Shown: one piece after another, positions 60,201 to 63,692 of the stretch
Position numbering within the stretch: the first letter of the stretch is position 1
Layout of the letters: each line of letters opens with the position of its first letter
Translations under genes and position numbers: made by a program
Assembly (NCBI GenBank): GCA_032622095.1
Contig: CP136061.1
Span: forward strand, 20,648,991 to 20,712,990
Length of the DNA: 64,000 nt
Source of the DNA: Siphonodentalium dalli
Lineage: Eukaryota; Mollusca; Scaphopoda; Gadilida; Siphonodentaliidae
Reading direction: 5' to 3'
The notes under the pieces: generated by a model
Database searches by the model: none
The model's input: the letters and a program-made list of their open reading frames with translations, nothing else
Told to the model about the DNA's origin: nothing

Positions 60201-63200
60201 AGAGACTTTAAAATAAGACTTACTTTCCATTGATTTAGTTGTCTCCTTTGTGACATCCTGAATGGACTTATCATTGATTTCGATGATAACTGGTTCCAGT
60301 GATGTGCTGGCGGTAATTGTCCCGTATATATTAGTGTAGTCCTTCTCATAAGAGACTTTAAAATAAGACTTACTTTCCATTGATTTAGTCGTTTCTTTTG
60401 TGACATCCTGAATGGACTTATCATTGATTTCGATGATAACTGGTTCCAGTGATGTGCTGGCGGTAATTGTCCCGTATATATTAGTGTAGTCCTTCTCATA
60501 AGTTTTCAGTTTCTCTTTGAATTCCTCCATCTCTGGCCCCTCTGGTAGTTTCTCCTGTAAACAGCGAACAATGACAAGGTTCGTACACATTTCTCAAAGT
60601 GAAATCCCAGTACTTTTCCAGTACAATTCAAGTATTATGGACCAAATATCTAGTAAATTTTCAGACATGTTAATATGTTTTATATAATATAGATCAAAAT
60701 TGAAACCAAAGAGAAGTTGAATCTTAGAGAACATTAATACCAGATACTTATTTCCAGTGCTATAAAAATAATGTATGACTTTTTCAGTATTTTCAAGTAT
60801 CACTGAAAAAATGTAAATTTGTCCAAGTTTTAAAGAACCTAGAATTCCTAAATGTTAATTTTCCAGTTTCCAGGATAGGTGTATGGACCCTACAATGAAT
60901 TGGAATCATGTGAAGCTGGTCCTGATATTGGGCACTGATATAATGAGTTTACACACACCATATGCCATTGTCTTTTGTCACAATCAATGACTAACCATCT
61001 TCATAAAATATTGATGGGCCTAACAGCATCATAAAAGAAACTGGTAAATATTCTATGAGAAATTGTTATTGGACTTCTTACACAGGCCTCAAAATATGGT
61101 GCCAGACATTTTAAGAATAATCTTGAGGTCCGCAGAGGGTGAATTTAGTGCAGCTACCCCACACAGCAGGCTTGCATCCCTAAATTCATCCTCTGGAGAC
61201 CTCATTTTGCATGGCTTCATCAGCTATGGGAGACTTAGACAAAGATGGTAAAGATAGTTATATGCACCCATTTGGTGCCTCGATTATGCATTGAGTCATC
61301 TGCCAATTTGGGGATAAACAGAAACTAAACTTAAAAAAGAAAAAGTATCTTTTTAAAGAAAATAAATACATGTTAATTTAATTTGATAATAAGAAACTTT
61401 CCAGAGGACATGAGGCCTAAGTAGAATGAGGTCCCCAGAGGGTGAGTTTAGTAATGCTAGCCAGCTATGCAGGGTAGCGTCACTGAATTCATCCATTGGG
61501 GACATCATTCTGCAAATTTCTGGCACCTTGCAGTCACCAAGAATGAACAATAAAAAATCTATCTCAGGCTTCATGCCTTGTAATTGGGAGCAATGCTTTA
61601 TTTGAAACAAAAAAAACTGTTCTGCTATTCAAGCAGTATATATGCAGATAATTTATAGAATCCCAACAGATATAATACACATGTATATATGTCACCATTT
61701 TAAATGACTTAACCCTTTCAGTGCCAGGGGCCGATCTCATCGGCCCTAATTTACGGTTTGTAAAATCAGCTGTAAAAAAAATATTTTTTTGGGGTTGAAT
61801 TATTTTTGGGTATGTTTAAGCATGCTATAGCGAATTTAAAAACAAACTGGATAAAACCTTAGGGGCATGTTATAACTCAAAACTATCACCAAGTATTCAT
61901 AGTAATAATTTTGATGCCCATGAAAAACATAAGATTCCCTGGCACTAAACCTACAAAATAAGTCTGTTAAAGAATATAAGAAAAAATTATTAAAATTGTA
62001 AAAAATAATAACAACTGATGAAAAATTGTTAGGCCAATGCATTCTCTTATATATGCGAGGCGACCTATGGTTGACTCGCATATATAAGAGAATGCATTGG
62101 CACAGGGTATATGGGTTGATACAAAAATCGGACCTGGCACTGAAAGGGTTAAACAATATTCATTTTCAGTCATTAAATTAATTGTTCATAATCAACAGAC
62201 AATGTTATAGGGACCCACGGCACTCACAATGGGTAAATGTGCAAAAACATAAGTCTGTAAAAACATCACAAAGAAGTACATGGAGAAATAAATAAACTTT
62301 TATCTTTTATTCATTAATGATAGTTCTCCAATAACGAAATTTTGCGTGTTAAAACCATTGTTATGTAAACTAAACTGTTACAGTGATTTGTCAACAAACA
62401 TCGCTAATCGTGTAGTAAGTTCAAATCTTTTTGTCTGAATATGATTTTCAGGTTGTTTTTCAATGATTTGACCTTTTCCAATGTTTACCGTCAAGTTTTT
62501 ATTAAACTTTGTTATCTTATTGGACTAATTGGACTTTTATTGGTAATTTCACTGTAACAGTAATGATTACATAACAATAGTTTTGATAAGATAATTTTTT
62601 TTATGCAAATTGTCGTCTTGTTAATGGAGAGTTATTAATGATGAAAATAAGAACAAAATCAATCTATTTTTGCATGTATTTGTAGTTTTACAGACTTTTA
62701 TCAAATTTATGTTATATTGGATTAACACTTTGCCGGAACCCTATAGTGTAACATTCCAGGGTGCCAACTTTATATTATGTATTAAATATGTAGATAGCAC
62801 CATATAACCACCCACAAACTCCAAAACCAGGCATGTATCAGCTTGGATCACATAAAAGCATGGCATAAACGCTCTACGAGATAAATTTTGACAAATACAA
62901 TCTTACATGTGTGATCGTGCTAATTAAAAATTGATGTCTAATATTTAAATACATGAATTAACTCGTTATTCTTGAGTGCAGAATGTTAAGGGCTTTTGTG
63001 GATCTTATCATAAAATGCCAATTCAGATGGCACAACGGAGTTATGGGCCAATGCGTTAGTATAACCATACTTTCTGCCCAAATTAGTTTGCTTTATTACA
63101 GAGATGCAGTGGCACCACCCACCCCACATACATGTATATCTTTTGAGCTTCCTAAGATGGTTGAAATCATGATTACATCAAAGTACGAGATAACTCGTAG

Positions 63201-63692
63201 TGGCACCCTGGAATATAGTGTAGTACAAGATAACCTGTAGCCGGCACTCAACGCGTTAACCCACTTCGACGGCATCGAGTCCCTTTAACCCTTTCAGTGC
63301 CAGGGGCCGAACTCATCGGCCCTAATTTACGGTCTGTTACGTTTTTTTTTTTTATTTTTTTTTTTTTTAGATATTTTGGGTTGAATTTTTTTTGGGTATG
63401 CTATAGCGAATTTAAAACAAACTGGATAAAACCTTAGTGTTAAAGAATATAAGAAAAAGTTATTAAAATTGTAAAATATTGTAAAAAATAATAACAAATG
63501 ATGAAAAATTGTTAGGCCAATGCATTCTCTTATATATGCGAGGCGACCTATGGTCGACTCGCATATATAAGAGAATGCATTGGCACAGGGTATATGGGTT
63601 GATACCAAAATCGGACCTGGCACTGAAAGGCTTAAATCTTTTTATCATTTCATTTCTTACCTCTTCCTCTCCGACTTTGGAAGTAACACTAC
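21027..63692 (-). CDS. AK9: AK9, multi-domain adenylate/nucleoside monophosphate kinase (C-terminal part, 21 exons)
   Basis: Twenty-one minus-strand exons join with consistent phase from 63692 to a TAA at 21029-21027, giving about 1,125 residues; vertebrate AK9 is about 1,900, so the N-terminal part lies beyond the right edge. AK9 transfers phosphate between nucleoside tri- and monophosphates using several NMP-kinase modules. Two modules are visible. The first has P-loop GAKGAGKST (exon 5) and GFILEGFPRT (exon 8). The second has P-loop GPPKSGKTT (exon 13) and GYVLDGFPGS (exon 15). Between them are Glu-rich linkers. Segments such as FCPVSL, CPVK and YCPVTFLDGQC with following Y-Y-x-S/K-x-(5)-F-L-x-x-P units resemble the repeated linker units known in AK9. 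Introns are unusually repeat-loaded. The gene converges on POP4. Confidence 0.92.
21292..21412. mobile_element. Foldback MITE (compact copy)
   Basis: 'tttgcagaatggggtcccca' and the inverse 'tgggaacctcattctgct' around 'gctatcttgcattgtgggct'-type centre, in the last AK9 intron. Confidence 0.55.
22406..22658. mobile_element. TTAA MITE, family d
   Basis: TTAA at 22406-22409 and 22655-22658; CCCTTCCATGACTGGAGC at one end, 'gcttccatcaagaaaggg' at the other; two 'attctcttatatatg' hairpins inside. Confidence 0.6.
22734..22951 (-). CDS. AK9: AK9 window exon 20
   Basis: Encodes SPEKYWNLTLPHKLPPRLEP, LNPTGLPMLGYMEQTVSTAI, VKAMTAVGNFKPKYPFLSSS and KSALLYVAYHLK, phase 2 to 1; donor GTTTGT. The L-P-x-K-L-P-P start is a typical AK9 C-terminal segment. 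Confidence 0.94.
23012..23117. mobile_element. Foldback MITE (half element)
   Basis: 'aattaggtccccagagggtg' and the inverse 'ctgcgggacctcattctgc' around a palindromic centre 'gctaccccacggagtggact', just upstream of exon 20. Confidence 0.5.
23327..23425 (-). CDS. AK9: AK9 window exon 19
   Basis: 99 bp: YEAIKPGKPEFVVEYKEKFY then YMETEENVLKFM plus two bases, at GTAAGT. Phase 2 to 2. Same Y-x-E-K-F-Y-Y unit as exon 4. Confidence 0.93.
23583..23972. mobile_element. TTAA MITE, family a (copy 4)
   Basis: Same ends and paired hairpins as 17820-18215; TTAA at 23583-23586 and 23969-23972. Shows that the family is dispersed and not confined to the 700-bp duplication. Confidence 0.65.
24695..24896 (-). 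CDS. AK9: AK9 window exon 18
   Basis: Encodes YYYKMSSKKELDMFLSEPDK, YVPPNAPNKLPAPDKLPKRH, QLGSLPPGQSIELQSYCPV and TFLDGQC, phase 1 to 2. The donor GTGTGT is non-consensus at +3/+4, but exon 19 joins in phase. Confidence 0.93.
25008..25497. mobile_element. TTAA MITE, family d
   Basis: TTAA at 25008-25011, CCCTTTCTTGACGGGAGC at one end and 'cagctcccgtcatgaaaggg' at the other (right TTAA decayed to ATAA). The linker is a run of 'gttaaagaatgtaagaaa'-type units between two hairpins. Confidence 0.6.
25757..26147. mobile_element. TTAA MITE, family d, with internal insertion
   Basis: TTAA at 25757-25760 and 26144-26147; ends CCCTTTCCTGATGGGAGC and 'tccagtcatggaaggg'. A copy of the 'ggagttataac..ggacggatgg' repeat (25866-25995) sits inside. 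Confidence 0.55.
26193..26351 (-). CDS. AK9: AK9 window exon 17
   Basis: Encodes GEAASIANMCITPKEFLQRV, GDFSQYCSVSLASKGELVD and CSTNPTLDFAAEYR, ending in phase 1 at GTAAGT. Q-Y-C-x-V-S-L is the repeated AK9 linker unit. Confidence 0.94.
26570..26760 (-). mobile_element. tRNA-derived SINE with intact B box
   Basis: On the minus strand 'gccagggttcgattcccacc' contains a consensus pol III B box (GGTTCGATTCC), preceded by 'gtcgcaaggcgcgctcgcc'. A second, B-box-less relative lies at 26370-26525 in the same orientation, sharing 'gaggaagctcaaatggc'-type sequence. Confidence 0.6.
27012..27275. mobile_element. Foldback MITE fragments (Mutator-like family)
   Basis: Two left-arm copies in the same orientation ('tttgcagaatgaggtcccca' at about 27037 and 'tttgcagaatgaggtcccta' at 27179), each followed by 'cgcacagtgggctagcatca'. 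Probably a rearranged copy. Confidence 0.55.
27499..28342. mobile_element. Non-autonomous hAT-like element, perfect 8-bp TSD
   Basis: Ends CAGGGACCAGCC and its exact inverse, flanked by 'atttcaat' at 27491-27498 and 28343-28350. Subterminal 'aaaaataaggcgaagtgg' and 'aaaaataaggcgaagcgg' in opposite halves. No transposase. Lies between AK9 exons 16 and 17. Confidence 0.85.
28370..28850. repeat. Dispersed 'CATAACTC/TTATC' tandem repeat (about 3 units)
   Basis: Same family as 1-840: 'aactcatgtaaaaataatt', 'cgaacttggcctgta' and 'agttatcagtcggaaacc' recur every 145-150 bp and end in 'ggatggatggacgg'. A related block lies at 29370-29740. Confidence 0.7.
28946..29055. mobile_element. Foldback MITE remnant near the exon 16 donor
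   Basis: 'gcagaatgaggtccccagag' (28957) and the inverse 'ccctctggggacatc' (about 29010) around a short centre, ending 'gacagacatttgcaggca'. About 40 nt from the exon 16 donor. Confidence 0.55.
29095..29312 (-). CDS. AK9: AK9 window exon 16
   Basis: Encodes NIALHDSPQIQAVKLAAYF, KSIHQLRDYYEKEHMNYVKL and WWVWNEALDIGKDSVQQIQT, ending RISD plus one base at GTAGGT. Phase 2 to 1. The W-W-V-W motif is typical of this region of AK9. Confidence 0.94.
30137..30349. mobile_element. Near-perfect 213-bp hairpin MITE with TA flanks
   Basis: The two 105-bp arms begin CAGTAATGCTCTAATTAA and are almost exactly inverse, with TA on both sides (30135-30136 and 30350-30351). CAGT ends with TA duplications point to a Tc1/mariner-type MITE. 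It starts 34 nt after the exon 15 donor. A remnant lies near 20330-20370. Confidence 0.8.
30383..30529 (-). CDS. AK9: AK9 window exon 15 (GYVLDGFPGS segment)
   Basis: Encodes YVLDGFPGSAKEVEIMTKRS, IIPVRIIELECDSKEGMARA and TQDRISGN plus two bases. The phase requires donor AG|GTTGGT at 30382. The more obvious GTAACA (30389) would put a TAG three codons into exon 16. Acceptor TCATTTAG. Confidence 0.9.
30759..31202. mobile_element. Full-length foldback MITE, Mutator-like family
   Basis: Ends AAGCCTGCAAATAGCGTGTC and its inverse. Each arm contains a further palindrome 'gcagaatgaggtccccag..ctggggacctcattctgc' around 'gctatcccgcatagcgggct'. The core has 'ggcctcatcttctgggaag'. The flanks 'tatgcc' and 'tatgcc' suggest a decayed TSD. 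Confidence 0.75.
31329..31506. mobile_element. Short TTAA MITE related to family b
   Basis: Ends TTAACCCTTTCAGTGCCAAG and its inverse, TTAA at 31329-31332 and 31503-31506. The centre is a palindrome 'tgatggaaagagctctttcc'. About 175 bp, a minimal version of the ends seen at 49180. Confidence 0.7.
31535..32036. mobile_element. hAT-like element, sister of 43034-43628
   Basis: Ends CAGGGTTCGCGCTGCC and, inverted, CAGGGTCCGCGCTGGCC. The flanks 'gatgtatg' and 'aatgtagg' match at 6 of 8. Repeated 'atttggcaaaa' at both subterminal sides. No functional ORF. Confidence 0.75.
32327..32528 (-). CDS. AK9: AK9 window exon 14
   Basis: Completes L after the P-loop, then ANRFVEEYGLMRLSVGEAMR, HVLQNQPGTDLACLMNSLLL, KGQTIPEEYSVQALEIMML and DMKCQTR. 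This is the NMP-binding part of the second module. Phase 1 to 2; donor GTAGGT. Confidence 0.94.
32552..35288. mobile_element. TTAA MITE, family d, split by the 160-bp repeat element
   Basis: TTAA at 32552-32555 and 35285-35288. The left end is CCCTTTAATGAAGGGAGCTG and the right end 'cagtcatggaagag'. The region 34825-35250 holds several tandem 'tctcttatatatgcgag' hairpins. The 32617-34808 element interrupts it. Confidence 0.5.
32617..34808. repeat. About 160-bp tandem repeat, 12-13 copies
   Basis: Starts 'agctcaacttacttttgtaa' and ends 'ttgagctacagtgtcattga'. Units carry 'ggcgcgggctacaggtcgta', 'gatgggaacgagtcattttg' and 'cggccaaaaaacatggc'. Two unit types alternate: one with 'gtggccat..ttcaaaattcaat', the other with 'cagcagccat..tttactctttgc'. 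Lies between AK9 exons 13 and 14. No coding signal. Confidence 0.93.
35502..37628. mobile_element. 2.1-kb hAT-like element, perfect 8-bp TSD, carrying an L2-like fragment
   Basis: Ends TAGTGCTGAAACGG and its inverse, flanked by 'gtagcatc' at 35494-35501 and 37629-37636. Subterminal 'gatatccggtt' and 'aaccggctac' repeats occur at both ends. No transposase is recognised. It contains a retroelement fragment at 35767-36706. Confidence 0.85.
35767..36706 (-). pseudogene. 5'-truncated L2/CR1-like retrotransposon: RT C-terminus and 3' tail
   Basis: The minus-strand ORF (36706-36032) translates to SKLDFMNACLFGI, LQKVQKTAARIVARVPRR, LHWLPVPYRIEFKILLLTF and LPDDLRHISDVLEFRKLLKT, the familiar C-terminal end of L2/CR1-type reverse transcriptases. 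The palm domain is missing. The 3' side has a stem-loop 'agcgcctgcg..aggcgct' and a TAA-type microsatellite tail (about 35767-35788), as in this class. Nested inside the hAT-like element. Confidence 0.85.
38121..38415. mobile_element. TTAA MITE, family c, adjoining the exon 13 donor
   Basis: TTAA at 38121-38124 and 38412-38415, ends CCCTTTCTATAATAAATGG and the inverse-type 'tagtatagaaaagg'. Complete copy of the family seen at 17600, 18300 and 1908. Confidence 0.6.
38426..38639 (-). CDS. AK9: AK9 window exon 13 (P-loop of a second NMP-kinase module)
   Basis: Encodes LHEGDCIQPMSGPGFSTYP, CIYRQHVYYLSSLFARDQF, TLDPMTYLKQNTPKP and VVPIKMAIIGPPKSGKTT (Walker A). Phase 0 to 1 at GTGAGT. A family c MITE begins at intron position +11. 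Confidence 0.95.
38960..39097. mobile_element. Compact foldback MITE with perfect 10-bp TSD
   Basis: Ends AAGCCTTGAAATAGTGTG and its inverse, flanked by 'gtacgtcatc' at 38950-38959 and 39098-39107. Nearly the whole 138 bp folds on itself. The 10-bp duplication with long inverted arms is Mutator-like. It defines the family boundaries for the other copies. Confidence 0.8.
39109..40170. mobile_element. Non-autonomous hAT-like element, perfect 8-bp TSD
   Basis: Ends CAGGCCTCAGC and its inverse GCTGAGGCCTG, flanked by 'cgtcatcg' at 39101-39108 and 40171-40178. Subterminal 'ggcgaaatcgaagtcgcc' blocks resemble 27499-28342. No transposase ORF. Confidence 0.8.
40789..40944. repeat. Inverted repeat of 156 bp
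   Basis: Arms begin 'atatctagtgttttt' and end with the inverse. The inner part pairs 'aaatgtttattttcgc' with 'gcgaaaataaacattt'. It lies just before the 33-bp minisatellite. Confidence 0.8.
40950..41298. repeat. 33-bp minisatellite, about 10 copies
   Basis: 'gtggaataagcctgtatcgc' plus 'ctgtaaaatgttt', spacing 31-33 bp. A related pair lies at 40305-40345, separated by inserted sequence. Confidence 0.93.
42126..42294. repeat. Near-perfect 169-bp palindrome
   Basis: Arms of about 72 bp ('atgtgttatatacacaatgt' at the left, its inverse at the right) around a short centre containing 'cgaccaaggtcg'. No obvious TSD. Lies in the AK9 intron between exons 12 and 13. Confidence 0.9.
42378..42805. repeat. 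Dispersed element with inverted head (also at 38.73-40.35 kb and 56.17-56.65 kb)
   Basis: Begins with an inverted repeat ('cgagaatcttttatcgaa' at 42391 and its inverse near 42483-42500), then a body ending 'acgtcaatgggtgtggaata'. The 38.7-kb copy is split by two other elements; the 56-kb copy is inverted. Confidence 0.65.
42823..43860 (-). repeat. About 4 tandem copies of the exon 12 3' end plus donor (period about 121 bp)
   Basis: The exon end 'accttcacagggcaccaa' and the following 'gaccaaa..gactcg' recur at about 42823, 42892, 43013 and 43738, each with the donor region 'actaatttac'. The units then carry 'tttgtagccatataaagtat'. One unit was later split by the hAT-like element at 43034-43628. 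This copies an exon-donor boundary, like the 25-copy array of exon 2. Confidence 0.85.
43034..43628. mobile_element. Non-autonomous hAT-like element, perfect 8-bp TSD
   Basis: Ends CAGGGTCCGCGCTGG and, inverted, CAGGGTTCGCGCTGCC, flanked by 'ccaacgac' at 43026-43033 and 43629-43636. CAGGG ends with 8-bp duplications are the hAT signature. Repeated 'tttgccaaatg' lies at both subterminal sides. Same family as 31535-32036. Confidence 0.85.
43861..44079 (-). CDS. AK9: AK9 window exon 12
   Basis: 73 codons, phase 0 at both ends: ETLEEILIPRVEIDGGRK through FVEFRHSLFVRVYPISEKL to SRFGHWCPVK. The R-x-G-x-W-C-P-V-K end is characteristic of AK9 linkers. Donor GTAAAT. Its 3' end is duplicated downstream. 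Confidence 0.93.
44501..44617 (-). CDS. AK9: AK9 window exon 11 (Glu-rich)
   Basis: 39 codons: eleven glutamates, then LEEDASDRIRNEINEVYDND and LNKLASVQ. Phase 0 at both ends; donor GTTCGT is weak but in phase. Confidence 0.87.
45223..45333 (-). CDS. AK9: AK9 window exon 10 (Glu-rich)
   Basis: 37 codons: AERATNRESDEEEEEEEAAE then EEEEEDDIEAQLAEEFE. Phase 0 at both ends. The donor GTTAGT is followed 8 nt later by a run of 15 C on the minus strand (45199-45213). Confidence 0.88.
45349..45840. repeat. Copy of the 'CAACAATTTCCTTTGG' element
   Basis: Inverse counterpart of 32617-34808: it starts 'gtgacactgtagctcaac' and ends 'ccaaaggaaattgttgacgg', with 'ccagcagccatttt' inside. Only about three diverged units. 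Confidence 0.6.
45893..45961 (-). CDS. AK9: AK9 window exon 9
   Basis: 23 codons, phase 0 at both ends: DTAMQKRRDELTKDAEEKKK then DRL, donor GTGAGT. Acceptor ATTCATTAG. Charged linker. Confidence 0.85.
45962..47195. repeat. 35-bp minisatellite, about 35 copies, abutting AK9 exon 9
   Basis: Unit 'gaataaagaatttacaggtg' plus 'ttacattctccaggt', with short units lacking 'gaataaa'. It begins within a few bases of the 3' splice site of exon 9 (minus strand), so the repeat itself supplies the polypyrimidine/branch region. Confidence 0.95.
47575..47752. repeat. 35-bp tandem repeat, 5 copies
   Basis: 'aaataggcagacatagacaa' followed by 'ctcaaaatagcatac', nearly identical in five copies. No unique spacers. 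Confidence 0.93.
48232..48500. mobile_element. TTAA MITE, family d, adjoining the exon 8 donor
   Basis: TTAA at 48232-48235 and 48497-48500; ends CCCTTTCATAATGGG and CACCAGTCATGGAAGGG. Contains two hairpins of the 'ccaatgcattctcttatata' type. Confidence 0.6.
48510..48729 (-). CDS. AK9: AK9 window exon 8 (NMP-kinase GFPRT segment)
   Basis: Encodes STGFILEGFPRTTEEVRYVQ (conserved GFPRT of NMP kinases), ELGLFPDAALIINVEDSDVI, SRLLPPRFDKWKSKRDKR and a lysine-rich end. Phase 2 to 0; donor GTGAGA. A family d MITE starts at intron position +10. Confidence 0.95.
48719..48812. repeat. 55-bp duplication across the AK9 exon 8 acceptor
   Basis: 'aaaccagtggatctgtaa' followed by 'atattataattatattgat' occurs at 48719 and again at 48774. 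It carries the first bases of exon 8 and its 3' splice site. The second copy was later split by the MITE at 48813-49650; its remainder 'aaacgtgttacat' resumes at 49659. Confidence 0.85.
48813..49650. mobile_element. Foldback Mutator-like MITE split by a TTAA MITE
   Basis: Ends CAAACCTGAGTTTAGTGTG and the inverse of CAAGTCTGAGTTTAGTGTG. The flanks 'attgatac' (48805-48812) and 'attgagac' (49651-49658) match at 7 of 8. The left foldback arm is 48840-48935; the right arm is interrupted at 49180 by a family b MITE. Confidence 0.65.
49180..49621. mobile_element. TTAA MITE, family b
   Basis: Ends TTAACCCTTTCAGTGCCAGG and its inverse, TTAA at 49180-49183 and 49618-49621. Contains the shared hairpin 'ccaatgcattctcttatata' (49501-49570). 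Inserted inside the foldback MITE at 48813-49650. Sister copies: 61709-62152 and 63285-63635. Confidence 0.7.
49996..51991. repeat. 19-bp minisatellite, about 105 copies
   Basis: Unit 'atcactatggttatcaggc' with common A/G, TAT and CTG variants, in the AK9 intron between exons 7 and 8. Because 19 is not divisible by 3 and the unit lacks stops, all three plus-strand frames are open and give the same 19-residue peptide. Confidence 0.97.
52003..52133 (-). CDS. AK9: AK9 window exon 7
   Basis: Encodes AEPEEVEFTEDEEAIKANLE and EEPLPPEVMDNIVPQWWNKE, ending in phase 2 at GTGAGT. The 19-bp minisatellite starts about 12 nt past this donor. Confidence 0.9.
52486..52585 (-). CDS. AK9: AK9 window exon 6
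   Basis: 100 bp, acidic linker: DDEDAAITDPDGTKVDGS then TEENIPEKKSEDAEE. Phase 2 to 0; donor GTGAGG. Confidence 0.88.
52780..52982 (-). CDS. AK9: AK9 window exon 5 (P-loop of an NMP-kinase module)
   Basis: Encodes TPPLRLFILGAKGAGKSTY with Walker A GAKGAGKST, then GRQLAKKYKLFHIQFKERL and an acidic segment. Ends in phase 2 at GTAAGT. Confidence 0.95.
53195..53625 (-). mobile_element. tRNA-derived SINE
   Basis: On the minus strand TGGCCGAGAGGTAGCG resembles a pol III A box and GGGGATCGTAACC a diverged B box. Downstream is 'gtgcacgttaaagaacgc', a motif common in animal SINE bodies. It ends in a GATA-type tail (TAGATAGATAGATAG, about 53200). It is a SINE body, not a functional tRNA gene. Confidence 0.65.
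53884..54072. mobile_element. TTAA MITE, family d
   Basis: TTAACCCTTCCATGACTGGAG at one end and CTCCCGTCATGAAAGGGTTAA at the other; inside is a decayed copy of the 'tatataagagaatg' hairpin. Confidence 0.55.
54162..54374 (-). CDS. AK9: AK9 window exon 4
   Basis: 71 codons, phase 0 at both ends. Includes NHFCPVSLKETNVLYPGN and YYFSSHDTRDKFLGDPEDF, an AK9-type linker unit (C-P-V-x-L followed by Y-Y-F-S-S). Donor GTAATT. Confidence 0.92.
54733..54842 (-). CDS. AK9: AK9 window exon 3
   Basis: Acceptor TTTACAG; two bases complete a lysine codon, then QYMHSGWEFGGNDIEEEDED and an acidic tail ending EEGEEE at GTATTA, phase 0. It follows the array exon in phase. Confidence 0.85.
54928..55283. mobile_element. 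Foldback MITE (Mutator-like family), decayed copy
   Basis: Two inverted blocks of 'gcagaatgaggtccccagag' (54957 on, and inverse at 55215-55258), each followed by its own internal inverse, with the family core ('gggtgaacatcaccaactt') between. No clear TSD remains. Confidence 0.6.
55334..55805. mobile_element. Inverted-repeat element 'CAGCCCTGGGAATTA'
   Basis: Ends CAGCCCTGGGAATTA and its exact inverse, flanked by 'aatata' at 55328-55333 and 55806-55811. The subterminal motif 'cctaggcaa' is repeated in both orientations. No ORF of note. Superfamily uncertain. Confidence 0.65.
56265..56358. repeat. 30-bp tandem repeat, 3 copies
   Basis: 'attcttgtttacattgaaac' followed by 'atgacataat' occurs three times in a row. 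It lies inside a 56.17-56.65 kb repeat related to 42378-42805. Confidence 0.85.
56763..60505 (-). repeat. Tandem array of an AK9 exon 3' end plus splice donor, 25 copies of 149/150 bp
   Basis: The unit runs from CTTATGAGAAGGAC of exon 2 through the exon end and the GTAAGTCTTATTTTAAA intron start, then joins directly to the next CTTATGAG. I count 25 copies from the recurring 'gatgtgctggcggtaattg'. Units differ at only a few sites: TTC/TTT at the E-to-K position, CCAGTG/CCAGGG/CGAGTG, GTCGTTTCTTTT/GTTGTCTCCTTT, and AAG/AAA at the donor side. Four units lack one A (near 57812, 58261, 58560 and 59159) and are 149 bp. The outer copies carry the GTCGTTTCTTTT variant. The 150-bp units are open through the donor, encoding 50-residue repeats. 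Confidence 0.95.
60374..60554 (-). CDS. AK9: AK9 window exon 2 (source exon of the 25-copy array)
   Basis: Acceptor CTGTTTACAG. It encodes EKLPEGPEMEEFKEKLKTY then EKDYTNIYGTITASTSLEP and VIIEINDKSIQDVTKETTK, ending SME plus one base at GTAAGT. The 3' 130 bp of this exon with its donor form the tandem unit that fills 56.76-60.5 kb. The donor of any of the 25 copies could be used; the most upstream one gives the normal length. Exon 3 joins in phase. Confidence 0.85.
61083..61535. mobile_element. Foldback MITE, Mutator-like family
   Basis: Left arm 'tggtgccagacatttt' with 'cttgaggtccgcagagggtg' and its internal inverse (61190-61210). The right arm is at 61423-61512, ending 'aatttctggcacctt'. 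The core is the family type ('gcacccatttggtgcc'). Confidence 0.6.
61709..62152. mobile_element. TTAA MITE, family b (copy 2)
   Basis: TTAACCCTTTCAGTGCCAGG and its inverse; TTAA at 61709-61712 and 62149-62152. Contains the shared hairpin (about 62035-62101). Confidence 0.7.
62722..63259. mobile_element. TTAA element with GTGCCGG-type ends (piggyBac-like)
   Basis: The left end TTAACACTTTGCCGG and the inverted right end TTAACGCGTTGAGTGCCGG are related. Both continue into 'tccagggtgcca' after an 'actatag/actatat' step. No transposase; the 85-codon ORF at 62983 is unrecognised. Confidence 0.6.
63285..63635. mobile_element. TTAA MITE, family b (copy 3)
   Basis: TTAA at 63285-63288 and 63632-63635, ends as in 49180-49621 with one change at the right (AAGGC). 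A run of T interrupts the left half. It ends 25 nt inside the donor of AK9 window exon 1. Confidence 0.65.
63661..63692 (-). CDS. AK9: AK9 window exon 1
   Basis: A 32-bp exon between CTTACAG and GTAAGA: two bases completing a codon, then SVTSKVGEEE, ending in phase 0. It is short but fits the phase of exon 2. A family b MITE ends 25 nt after its donor. Confidence 0.65.

Larger units (their letters stand above)
60600..63660 (-). other. AK9: AK9 intron between window exons 1 and 2
   Basis: About 3.1 kb without further AK9 exons: exon 1 ends in phase 0 and exon 2 starts in phase 0. The content is the MITEs listed above and AT-rich sequence. Confidence 0.6.

Noticed and set aside
56677..60590. 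Minus-strand ORFs of 206-676 codons as an independent repetitive gene
   Set aside because: They start in AK9 intron/exon 2 sequence and consist of the duplicated exon end. Treated as an AK9 exon array, not a separate gene. The second open frame (RRTTLIYTGQLPPAH...) is a shadow.
62983..63240. 85-codon ORF as a piggyBac transposase remnant
   Set aside because: Too short and no DDD-domain motif recognised; only the TTAA ends support a piggyBac link.
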